This document shows positions 22,771 to 33,120 of a stretch of 64,000 nucleotides of DNA, piece by piece; position 1 is the stretch's first letter, and each line of letters opens with the position of its first letter. This DNA is from Gordius sp. MW1. Its lineage: Eukaryota; Nematomorpha; Gordioida; Gordea; Gordiidae. Both the position numbers and the translations under genes were made by a program. The notes under the pieces are model-generated. The model searched no databases. It was not told where the DNA came from and worked only from the letters and a program-made list of their open reading frames with translations. The stretch spans positions 11,860,537 through 11,924,536 of the forward strand of contig OZ038532.1 of NCBI GenBank assembly GCA_964036665.1, given 5' to 3'.

Positions 22771-24573
22771 CTTTACCCGATCAAGATGGAGAAACTTATT
22801 ATAACAAGATTAAATACTTATTAATGAAGAAGATTTACATTATACATGTCATTGGAATTTTTTCTTCAAACCTGCGGTACTGGTCGCGACCTACGACTTT
22901 TGGTAATAGGTTTTATCTATGAACTTTAATGCTAACTTCTACCCAAAATCTAATTCTACACATAAAAATTGTAGGACATTTAACAAGTTAAAATGATAAA
23001 ATCACCGATTTTATACAAAGAAATACACGATAGGACATAATATATAATTAAGATAATAAGTTGAATCATTTTTATTAGCTAGCACAATCATGAGATAAAT
23101 AAGGCGGCCGCATTAAAAATGTTTATAGATTAATAAATTTATAAATACTATCCTCAACTTGCTATTTTTATTAAAATCGATGATTTGTTTCCCCCTAATG
23201 TAATAACAAATCTGCAAAATTCATATGATTTACTATTAGGCCAAGATGTTTAATGCAAACTACTTACCCAAAATTGTTTTTAAGAAAGATAGTTTTATGA
23301 AAGTTTAAAAGCTAGGTTTTAGAGGGTTTTGCTTATTAACGATCATTAATTTATTATAAATGCGGAAAACTAAATGAAGTGAAAGCATTAATTATAATGA
23401 CATACATTTAATTAATTAAAGTATAGAGAGGTTTTCAATTTCAGCAGTCATCGAACCCATTTTGGTCATGGATGCGAAAAATGTTTGATTAGGTCCATAT
23501 TTGATATTAGGTAAATGCAATTTGTATCCGATCATATTTGTTTCTAAATTCTGAGGACACATATCATGGTTGATTGTAGTTATTTTCTCTTGACCCACAT
23601 CGCAGCAACGGCAAAATATATGGGCCCGTATACCAAAATTTTCCCCATAGTCGGCAATGTAAAACTTGAAGTTCTTTATTTTTGCTGTAATTATGGTCTA
23701 AATTAAATTCAAAATTTGTTTCGCGAAATAATCATATAGTAGTTTTAGAGACCTGCATAGCCCGGTCAGCAAAAATACAACGGCCGGGCCTGAAAGGGCA
23801 GCAGGCGCGTAGCCAGGATTTTCTAGAGGGGGGGGGAAGTTGGCAAAAAATTTTTTGACATTTTATTTGTAATTGAAAATCAAGATTAAACAACGAAAAA
23901 GTCGGGCTCGCTACTGGGCCCACTCGGCTAAGGGGTCGGGCAGGCTACCGTTCTAAATTGAGATTTTTAAGTAGGCCTGAGCCATAATGAGATTTTTTAT
24001 ATAGTTTACTATTTTTTTGTCACCTTTCTATTTATAAAAATTCTAGATTTAGATCAAAAAAATAAGACAAAATGAATTCTTGAAATTTAAAATCGTCATT
24101 TTGGGCCCGGCTGTTCGGACAGACTAGTGAATTGGGCATTAAAGGGTTTTGGCTGGCCTTAGCAGGCAATTTAGTTATCAAATCGTGATGGGTTCTAGCA
24201 GAAACTTTAGACAAATATGATAAATGCTAAAAGTATTCATTTTAATAATCGCTTAGTTATCTACTTCCTGGGGCGGTCTGGTGTTTTCACGGGAAATAAA
24301 TGTGCAAACAAGTTTTTTTTCATAGCAATTTCCACAATCATATTCGGAAATTTTACTATGCATTTTGTCAAAAATTAAATCAAAAAAATTAAATGTATAT
24401 ATATATATATGTTTCTAGGTTTTTATAAGTGTCTTAAAGTCTTTGATGTAGCCAAACTATAATATTTTAACCGATTTAATTTAATTGTTAATCAAAAATT
24501 CGGCCCCCCCTTATTTACGCCACTGACGGGCAGTAATATAATCTAGCGGGCTCAGGTCAGGCCTAGTTATACG
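22771..24573. other. Repeat-rich intergenic stretch
   Basis: Holds a GC-rich hAT-type end TAGAGACCTGCATAGCCCGG at 23746, a buried MITE end GCGTAGCCAGGATTTTCTAG with a G run near 23808, and the MITE copy at 24350-24525. No gene was seen. Confidence 0.45.
24350..24525. mobile_element. Diverged copy of the hAT MITE at 45081-45336
   Basis: The right end TTTACGCCACTG inverts to CAGTGGCGTAAATAAGGGGG, matching the left end at 45081. The interior (TTTCTAGGTTTTTATAAGTG, then CTTAAAGTCTTT) matches the 45 kb element in inverted orientation. The left boundary is eroded. Confidence 0.6.
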
Positions 24574-25194
24574 TAGAGCCCTGCACGGGCCGCCCGATCG
24601 GGTTTCAGGCCGGGCTCGAGCAGATTTGATAAAATAATCGGGGCGCCCTAGATTGGCCCCGTTTGAACTAAGGCAATCTAATCTTTTATAAAATCTGATT
24701 TAAATAAACTCAACTCGATATTAAATAATTATTTTAACACAGCTTACATAATCTAGCTTCCAAACTTCAGCTTTTTCCCCTTGTCTATTATAATATGACT
24801 GACCTGATTTGTAAATCTTAATCTAGTATTTAAATAGTCATAGTAGCTGAGCTTTAGTAATAAGATAGGTAAATATTTTAAAAAGTTTTTTATTTGGAAC
24901 TATTAAAAATATAATTTATAAAGTTAGATTTCCTGTTTTAAATTTAACTGAAATAATTGTAACGAGTGAAAATGGATTTTTTAATTGAAAATTATCCTAG
25001 TTGTAAATTACTACTAATAACAATTTAATGCATTATATTCTGGTGAAATAATTTTCGAAAATATAATTTTTCAAATTTTTTTTAAAAAAATCGGGTCTGG
25101 CTAAAAATAAAAAAGTCTTTCAGGCTCGGGCAAATTAAAAATTGAGAAGTCGGGCCTGGCTCGGGCAAAATAAATTTCATTTTGCAGGGCTCAA
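24574..25194. mobile_element. hAT-type non-autonomous element, GC-rich ends, exact 8-bp target duplication
   Basis: The left end TAGAGCCCTGCACGGGC and right end TGCAGGGCTCAA are inverted repeats. Identical 8-bp repeats GTTATACG flank it at 24566-24573 and 25195-25202. The ends are GC-rich (CGGGCCGCCCGATCGGG and CGGGCCTGGCTCGGGC) while the middle is very AT-rich. No transposase is encoded. Many GC-rich patches in this window appear to be broken copies of this family. Confidence 0.8.
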
Positions 25195-25655
25195 GTTATA
25201 CGTAATGTCCGTTAAATACCTGTTACAAAATCATTTAGATTATTACTTGTGATTATAAAAAATTTGTGTTTTTTTAATTAATTTATAATTATTTAAAGTT
25301 CATTAAATTAACAATTAAATTTAATAATTTCCCCTTTTGTTTCTTAATTCAATATAGACGTAATCCACTCGATTCATACCCTTTAAAAAATTTAACAACA
25401 TGATTGTAAGTTTAAGAATTAGACCAATGTAAAGAATATTTTTTATAGTATTTATATCGTTCCCGAGTATTCTCGATAAAAACATTTAGGCAAAATTATA
25501 ATAAGTTAATTGAATTTTTAGATAAACTAAAGTTTATGTAAGATCTTATATTTCTTTTAAAAAATTTAAGAAACTGATTTTAACATTTATTTTTTCTAAT
25601 TCTTCATAAAATATCACTGAAATTTTCATTCCATATTAAAACTAAAATATTTAAA

Positions 25656-27276
25656 ATGGTGGAATGGCAAAGAAGCCAGGTATTTAATTAAAATATTTTA
25701 ACATTAAATAAGGTTTCCACCATCATCTTGATTGGCAAATATGGTTTTATGTTTATCAGCTAGCTTTTTAAAGAAAGAAAAACTTGTTTAAAATCGAAAT
25801 TTATTATTGATTTTTTATTTTTATATTATTAACATTTGTAACATATATATATTGTTAAGACATTTCAGTGAATACAATGAAGAAAAACAAAATAAAATTT
25901 TGTTTACGGGACCGGGCTGGGCCCGGATTTTGTACAAGTTATCATTTCGACGAGCTCGGGCCATGCCTGGGCTTTCTAAAACGGGCATGCCGAGTGACCT
26001 AAACAGGACCGTTGCAGGCCTCTAATAGTTATTAATATGATAAATCAAAATACATTTGGTATAAATGATAATACGAATTTCGGTCTAAGAGCCTAGCTAG
26101 GTATGGGGTTAGGGGCAAGAGAGCGTTGATAATAATTCAAGAAGGGCATTCAATGATTAAGGATACAGTTATATTAAATAAAATAAATTTATGATTAAAA
26201 GGGTCATAATTCTTCATGCCTATCCTTTATTATGTCTTTATCTAGCATAGTTTTTTCCAAATACCGCCAATTTGGGCCTTATTTTAATACGTGTTTAGTT
26301 TACAAAGTAATATAGACTTTAAAACAAGATTTTGAGATATTAATGCTAGCGACTTTAAAAAGGAGCTTTTTATGTAAGGTTAAATAACTAAAATTAGCAA
26401 AAATGTTTTGCTATCAACAATTTATTAAGTTATATTACGACCAGTGACATGCCCAAGGGCGGAAAATTTCTTGCTGGAACCTCTCTTTATTATCACCAAA
26501 CTCTGATATTAATTTTTCGATTCTTATGAGGAATTTTTCTTTTTTGTTAGCGTTGTGATGAAATTAGTAATAAATTAGTAGCTAAGTTTAGAAATTCAAC
26601 TTTATCACGTTTTCCCGCACTTCTAAGGGCTTGTCTTAATATCGGATTCAGATTCAAATGGGGCGAATTTATCTTTGTCAAATATCCGATTCAATTTCAT
26701 GTGTCAAACTCGGTTTGTAATTATTAATATTTTGTTTTTTGATAGTTAAAAACGTTTTTTTATTTTCAACTCTTGAGATTAATCGCTGTTATGTTATGCG
26801 TCTGAAATTTAAATCTGCTGTGAATTCGAAGTTAAGACGCGGCTATGTTATATAACCCGTACAAAAATTTTGCCGCGCAGCAAAATCCGATATTAAGACA
26901 AGCCTTAAGTGTCTCAAAATAAATATCATTTCCTAAAAAATTCACCGCTTAACTTCTTTAAGTACCACAACTAACTTTTAAAATTCTTTTCCTTGTAATA
27001 TGAATAATTCTATAAATGATGATTATATAACCAAAATCAAGGTTCTTATCTTAATTAAAAATTTAATTAATTTCTACAATTGGTTCAAATACTGCTATTG
27101 CTTGATTGTCGTATTCAGAAATTTTGGCAAACTTTTTTTAATATGTCCTTGCAGGCAAAACCAGTGATGGATATGGGTCACAAAATTCAAATAGTATAAC
27201 TGCTAATATATTTAATAAATACAAAAATGCAGCCGAAACATTTACGAATCATTCAGCAAGATGCTACGGCAATTAA
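25656..27276 (+). CDS. Weak candidate for a small three-exon gene
   Basis: Possible exons 25656-25679, 25713-25743 and 27155-27276 join in phase and would give about 58 residues (start MVEWQRSQ, end NHSARCYGN). Support: the first intron is 33 nt, the size seen repeatedly in FNTB. The last exon is preceded by a good pyrimidine tract and CAG, and is open for 39 codons. Against: no family is recognised, the first two exons are tiny, and a Harbinger-type MITE sits in the second intron. The last exon may belong to some other gene. Confidence 0.25.
26637..26905. mobile_element. PIF/Harbinger-type MITE, copy 1
   Basis: Terminal inverted repeats GGGCTTGTCTTAATATCGGA and TCCGATATTAAGACAAGCCT. Flanked by TAA at 26634-26636 and 26906-26908. 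A 3-bp TWA duplication is typical of PIF/Harbinger. It is nearly identical to the copy at 59669-59947. Confidence 0.8.
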
Positions 27277-28167
27277 TATCAAGTTTAAAATGACCATATT
27301 CTCTAGTAAAAATTTTATATTGACAGGACGGGATCTAAATATAGCCCGTATATTGCATAGAAATTTATAAAATTAACCCCTCCCTTTTTTGGGTAATCCT
27401 GCGTACTTACGATTGCCTAAATTATCCCAAACAGTTTTTTATGGAATTGCCATAAGATAACACTTATAATGACAACTCAGATTGTCTATAAAAAATGAAG
27501 CCCTTTGAAGTTCGAACTTTTAAACAAGCAAAAAGTAATTTAAAAAAATCCATTCTTCCTCATGGAATTTTTGACTTAAACTGATATTGCAAACTAAATT
27601 AGGTCTAAAGCGCCGAATTCAAGAAGTTGTCCTAACGCATTTAATTTGTCATATCCGACCCAGAGACAAGAAAAGCTCGTTCCGCCCCGCCGTAAATTTG
27701 ATTTTAGGGCATCCAGGGCGGGCATCATAAGGCGATACAGGGAATGGCTCAATGAAATTTTTTCTAATGTGTTCATTTTATTTTTGTGTATTATTTTTTT
27801 TTCGTATATTACTATTTCACTTTTTTAATTGATTGTATAAAATTTATTAATTGTAGTTCTTCTTTAAAAAAAATCTAGAATTTAATTTAAAATTTTAAGG
27901 AAAAATATGGCGTAATTGCTACAAAAAATATCGGAAATCATCATTTCAGGCAGCTCTCATGATTGGGCCATTGCCAGACGAACACTTAAAAAGGTTCAGG
28001 CCAGTCTACTAGGGCAATTTAATTTTAAAATGGAACTGGGCAGAAACATTTAAACAAATCTGATCTCTGATTTGACCCAACATTTGGACTCTAACTTTAA
28101 AGATACACCTGTCTTAATCAATACGGCCCTTAATATTAGTTTTATTACTAACAAGTAAGATTTTGCT
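27277..28167. other. Intergenic with a GC-rich repeat patch
   Basis: At 27600-28020 there is a diverged GC-rich repeat (CGCCCCGCCG, CATCCAGGGCGGGCATCATAAGG). No gene was seen. Confidence 0.4.
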
Positions 28168-29142
28168 TTAGCATTTTTTCGCAATATTTTTATTGCGAAA
28201 AAATGCTTGACTTTTCAAATTACTAGATTTTCGCAATTTTGTTTCAGATCCTAAATCATAAAGCATCTCAAGTTTGTAAATTGCCTTTAATTAAAAGAGT
28301 TTAAAATGCAAAATAAGTTTAATATTAATATAATATACTTGGTGCTTGATATTCGTATTTTTGCCGTCGGTGTAACTTGATTCGATATATAATTTATTTT
28401 CCTGGTGCGTTAGCTTTACGCTTAAACCATTACTTTCTATAGCCATGTTAGACGCTATTAAGTCAGTCTTAGCAGGCAAATCCTTACGAGCATGATCTGC
28501 TGTATGTGACTCTTGTTGAAAGTTACTGGATGGACATTCAGAAAAATTTATAATATCTCTAGCCCTAATTTTAAGTTCGATTAATCCATAATCATGAAAG
28601 CTCTCCGCACTTTCTAAAAACTTGATTATTCCTGAATATATTATAGCACTACCGTTAGTTCCATCAAAATTAGGCTTATATTCGGCTTTGGATTGTACGA
28701 CGGCATAATTTTCATTGTCATCAGGCTTGAGTAGCTTAAATTTGTTCGAACTCTCTACTGCTCCAACCGGACCCTTTAGAGTCCATAATGAGGGATCCCA
28801 TAAAGAGGTATTAATATGTTGAATCATTTCTTCTGGTTCTAGATTAGGGACTAAGCTGAAAAATTCGCTCTCATTAATTCTTTGATTAAATTTTGGGACT
28901 GCTTGTTTTGTAAAATCAGGTTTATCAATTTTAAACAGTAATGGGTAAGCCTTCTCCAAATTCCAAACTTGCTTTTCGTTTATGTCATTTAAATACCCTT
29001 TTCCCGCTAGTTTTCCTTGTCCGATTGTCTCATTCAATGCATTAAGATAGTCGGTATATTTAATGTTCCCAATGGAACTTTCAAGTCCTGTGTTTGAAGG
29101 AAATGCTTTAGGGACATCCTTTAAACGCCTTCGATTCAACAT
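28168..29142 (-). CDS. Unrecognised protein, two exons
   Basis: Exon 1 is 28339-29142 (268 codons from ATG at 29142) and exon 2 is 28168-28284, joined in phase across a 54-nt GT-AG intron; total 306 residues. The open length, the short intron and continued coding-like composition in exon 2 (AIYKLEMLYDLGSETKLRKS) support a real gene. The protein is hydrophilic, with no signal peptide, membrane segment or cysteine cluster visible, starting MLNRRRLKDVPKAF and with a Trp-containing stretch LWDPSLWTLKGPVG near residue 115. I do not recognise the family. The last twelve codons lie in a perfect 15-bp inverted repeat (28171-28206), and AATAAA occurs within it on this strand. If translation continued through the intron it would stop 15 codons later. 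Confidence 0.7.
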
Positions 29143-29950
29143 GTATTTTGTATAATTAAGTAATTAAATTAAACTGATTGTTAACATCACGCTTTATGAG
29201 TATACTGAAAATTTGTAGTAAAGATTGCATCTAAGATAAGTCTGTAAAAATATTTAAAATGTTAGTGCAAGATATTAAGGGAGACCGAGGCTAGTCGCAG
29301 CCCGGGGTTACTAATATTTTTGTAAATATTTTTTAAAATGATAATGATATATAATTAAAATTTAAACCATATGTGTATTTTTTCGTAAAGTGTAAGTAAA
29401 AATTTTTGTTTAGAAAAAATAAAATTAAAAATTTTTAAAGAAAAACGATTTTTCGGGGCTATTAGTAGCTTTGACAAAAATTTTTTGGTTTTTTTTGGAC
29501 TAATTTAAGTTTTATCTTATAAGGGATATTTTTATATAAAACCGTCTAATGATTAAATTTTTATTCGCAATGTAACATGTTGAATTATTAATTGTTCATT
29601 AATATAGGGTCGAGGCTAGTCGTAGAGGGGCTAGTTCTAGCCATTTTTCATTAAGTATTACAAATGACAAGTTAAAAAAAACAAAAATTATGTTTATCAT
29701 TCAACTTAATGTAATTTAGAATATAGACTATAATTATACTTAAAAAACAACTAAAAGTTTTTTCCCAATGCAGAATCTGTCTTTTAAGTGTACTTAAGTC
29801 AGATTGTCATCTTGACCCTTTTTATTAGTAATTTATAAAATACAATCATATTGCATTTGCATTTTCTATGTTTTTTATAATGTAACAATTGATTTGAGTT
29901 AGCATAAACTAATAAGAAATCAAAACGTCAGGGTTAATCTATCCCCTAAA
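29143..29950. other. Intergenic; two copies of a short motif
   Basis: The word CGAGGCTAGTCG occurs at about 29286 and 29611 with similar GC-rich neighbours (AGCCCGGGG and AGAGGGGCTAG). No gene was seen. Confidence 0.4.
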
Positions 29951-29959
29951 CAGAGCTAT

Positions 29960-30420
29960 AATTAGCTCTGGGCACTTTTAAAATTTCTAAGGACGGTTTA
30001 ACATTTTTTGCTACCGTGTCTTTCTTGGGGCCATACATGATTATATCGTCTAGATATAACTGTATCGACAGGTAATAATGCATTTTACATAATTTAATAC
30101 AAATGAGGGGAAGCTGGAACCAATGATAAGGAGCTTGTAAGAATAATTAAGTCTTCCACCTTTATTGGAATAAATTCAAAATGGGAACGCTGACTTCATA
30201 TCAATTTTAAAGGCATTGGATAGATTTTCTTGAAAATGGGTATATAACAAAGTTTTGTTGATGACACTATTGTCAGCGGCAAGTCAAAGGGAATTATCAT
30301 TTTTGGAATAAAATACGTTGGTGAGGGGATTTTGAGCGAATTTACACCGTGCGGGGCAATAATTTTGTTTACTCAAGAGCTATTTTATTATCATCTATTT
30401 TCCATTAAACCGGCGAAGTG
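29960..30420 (-). pseudogene. Reverse-transcriptase fragment, YLDD type
   Basis: The minus strand contains LYLDDIIMYGPKKDTVAKNVK (YLDD box near 30030-30066), resembling the catalytic box of LTR-element reverse transcriptases. The surrounding frames are broken by many stops, so the class cannot be fixed. Confidence 0.4.
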
Positions 30421-30429
30421 CGGGACAAG

Positions 30430-31126
30430 AAGATGCAAATATGGCTGAACAACGGAATGTGAACTTATTGAGGTGGAGGGAAGAGAACGATTTTGTATCA
30501 CGTGTAAAGGCAAGTGAACAAAATGATTTATATATCCAGGCATAGCCCTTATCAAAATGAAAGAAACTGATTAAAACAAACCCCATGACTATGGATCATT
30601 TAAACAATAGCTACAACCAGCCTAAATAAAAAAGCAACTATGCTCTAGTTTAAATGTGTAAATAAGAAAAATATATTGACAAAATTATTGGCATTTTTTT
30701 TTGTATAGATATTCAAATTTTCCAATTTTATTTTTGCCATAAACATATTTTTTACAAGTATAAATTATGTAAAATTGCATTCATTTTTGATCACAAAAAA
30801 TAGTGAATTAAATCATATGTAGCTCTGTGATATTAAATTTCTTGAAATAAGGATGTGTATATAATAATCCAAGTCACCTAAAATAAATATTATATAAGAA
30901 TGTATTAGAGTAGCCTTTTTGTGATCACAAAGTTCTATTTTAAATATTAAATAGCATTTAAGTGGTAAATAACATACTCATAACTTAATGTATAGTGTAT
31001 AAATGTAATTAGTATCTTATTTAAAACAAAGTTGATTGAAATTAAGATTAATGCAATAAGTAAGTTGTAAAATAAATCATATCTGCATCAAAGACAAATA
31101 AATTTATATTCAAAAAAATAAGACAG
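30430..31126. other. AT-rich intergenic stretch
   Basis: No gene or repeat was recognised. It includes the region downstream of the RAB5IF-like gene, with a possible extra terminal exon near 31048-31082. Confidence 0.35.
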
Positions 31127-31584
31127 TCATAAAAGTACCATAAAGGATGCAAATGATGTCATAAGTCCTTCTTTTGTAATCTCCCATGGACCTCCATACT
31201 CCTGATCATCAATAGTATGGAATTGAGAGAAGAATATATAGACAGAACTGAGATTGATAATAAAAAACCTAATAACAAAATTATATAATTAAAAAATTTC
31301 TGTCAAAAAATGATCTTTAAAACATATGTTTAGTAGTAAATTTTTTACATTGATATTCCAATAAACCCTTTTAATGGAACTATCCCACATATTAAGCCAC
31401 AGAGCAAGCTGACTATTTGTCTACCCCAATAGATTACATCTAAAAATTCATCCTAAATTATAATTGTATTGAGCATAATAAAACTTACTTTATCAGTCCA
31501 AGAGGATTTTGGTATCAAGGCTTTTTTCCAAGTAGGTATTGTATTTTTATTATGCGATTTAGGAGCAGTTAATAAAGAAGACAT
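31127..31584 (-). CDS. RAB5IF: RAB5IF-like small membrane protein, three exons
   Basis: Exons on the minus strand: 31489-31584 (ATG at 31584), 31349-31452, 31127-31268, joined in phase to give 113 residues; human RAB5IF (C20orf24) has 129. The match is clear: WTDK-DEFLDVIYWGRQIVS, then CGIVPLKGFIGIS, FFIINLSSVYIFFSQF and DDQEYGGPWEITKEGLMTSF. Two hydrophobic segments follow the DEFLDVIYW motif, as in the family. The vertebrate protein is an ER/endosome membrane factor reported to work in multipass-protein insertion. The frame ends at a TGA after FASFMVLL, about 12-15 residues before the family C-terminus. Alternatively a donor right after the ATG codon at 31139-31141 and an acceptor at 31083-31084 would join a last exon; the phase-0 reading there stops at once, while the next frame reads MIYFTTYLLH. 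Introns are 36 nt (31453-31488) and 80 nt (31269-31348). Confidence 0.85.
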
Positions 31585-31922
31585 AAGTAAGAAGCACTTT
31601 TATAAAAGGCCACTAATGTGGTCAGAAAAAATATGCCTCATTGTCAAACGGGTACAAAATCGTTCTACATTTCGTTGTTGTGCAAAGAGCGTATTTGCTC
31701 AACGGGTCTAACGCTCAGGGAATCTAGAACCAATCAAAATGCAGTTCAAATTTGCAAAGTATGCGTCTTGACATCTAAATCTCGAATGTCAATCATATTG
31801 CACGAATTTTAATTTTTAATATAGTTGCACATTTAATACCAATAAACATATTCCTATTTTTTTCCTATATGCAAAATAGATTATTTTTTGATGGAAATAA
31901 CATATTTCTTATTCCACAAACA
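31585..31922. other. Upstream region of the RAB5IF-like gene
   Basis: No promoter motif could be assigned. A short GC-richer patch at 31635-31740 is of unknown nature. Confidence 0.35.
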
Positions 31923-32168
31923 ACTAATGTTAACCCATCCAGTAAAATTTTATAATTTTGATATATTTTATCTTTAGATAATGGGAGTTTGTTAAGGATC
32001 TCTAACCAGATTCCACTTTGCAATATGCCTCAGGGCACTTTAGTCACTCATGCTAATCTATCCAGTAAAATTTTATAATTTTGATATATTTTATCTTTAG
32101 ATAATGGGAGTTTGTTAAGGATTTCTAACCAGATTCCACTTTGCAATATGCCTCAGGGCACCTTAGTC
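31923..32168. repeat. Tandem duplication, two 123-bp units
   Basis: Units 31923-32045 and 32046-32168 differ at only a few positions (for example CACTTTAGTCACTC against CACCTTAGTCACTA). A third unit begins and stops after about 10 bases. Confidence 0.9.
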
Positions 32169-32940
32169 ACTAATGCTATAAAATTATTTAATTATATATA
32201 TTATATATAATAATATAAAATATTGTAAATGCATATTAACATATTTTAAAGCATTTAATCTAAACTATGAAAGGAAATATATATGCACCAATAAAAAATA
32301 TAAGCTTCAGATATTATAGGCTTAATATTAATTTTTGCTACCTTGTAAAGCGTTTATAACATCAATAAATAGAAAACTAGTTTGTTATACGACAATAGAT
32401 ATATGCAGTAAGATAAAAGAGGGTTACTTAAAGTTTATTTTAATTTTTTAAGTTTGAAGAGCAATTTAAGATAAATTCATTTGATATGAAACTTAAAAAT
32501 AATTATAAGTTATTATAAAAAAAAATATTATATAATTATAAATTTGCAAATGAAACATTTATAAAATTATAACTTACTTGTAAGTTGGCTTTTGAATATG
32601 TATTAAATGTAATTTAAATTAACGATGAGGATTAGCTAAAACTTCACGGTTAACACTAAAAAAATTTTAAAATAAAACTTTATTGAAATAATTTACATTT
32701 TAATAGTCAAATTAAAAACAGGAGTAATTTATGTAGTTTGAATTAGTGATGAGAATTAGCTAGCACTTTAGAGTTCGGAGTTTTTAAATTTGAAAAAAGA
32801 GGAAGAGAATTAAATAAATGAATGATCCAAATTAGTTGTACATTTCGATAAAAACACTCTTTGCTTAGCAATTAACATTATTTAAAAAAATAGGTCTCGC
32901 GTGTTTTTTACAATGTATAAACCTTAGACCCGACTCTATA
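32169..32940. other. AT-rich intergenic stretch
   Basis: Contains a loose repeated word (GATGAGGATTAGCTAAAACTT at about 32623 and GATGAGAATTAGCTAGCACTT at about 32748). No gene was seen. Confidence 0.4.
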
Positions 32941-32956
32941 AATTTGACCCGGCCCG

Positions 32957-33079
32957 ACCCGAAAGCATTTTCAAACTTTCTACCCGGACCCGACCCGACC
33001 CGAAATCATTTTCAAATTTTCTACCCGGACCCGGCCCGATCCGAAATCATTTTCAAATTTTCTACCCGAACCCGACCCG
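32957..33079. repeat. Three 41-bp tandem units (CCCGA-rich), inside a hAT-type end
   Basis: Units 32957-32997, 32998-33038 and 33039-33079 share the pattern ACCCGAAATCATTTTCAAAT followed by TTTCTACCCGGACCC. They are followed by a hairpin (GACCCGACCC, loop GGTC, GGGTCGGGTC) and by the end CACCCGTGTAGTTCTCTA at about 33103-33120, which inverts to TAGAGAACTACACGGGTG, the GC-rich hAT end type seen at 24574. Confidence 0.8.
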
Positions 33080-33120
33080 ACCCGGTCGGGTCGGGTCTCG
33101 GGTCACCCGTGTAGTTCTCT

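Noticed and set aside
25807..26025. 72-codon plus-strand frame
   Set aside because: Its second half is translated GC-rich transposon end, and the first half is AT-rich chance sequence.
31127..31129. TGA as a sense (Trp) codon in RAB5IF
   Set aside because: FNTB ends at a TGA that fits the family C-terminus, and no other gene here needs TGA readthrough, so a changed code is not supported.
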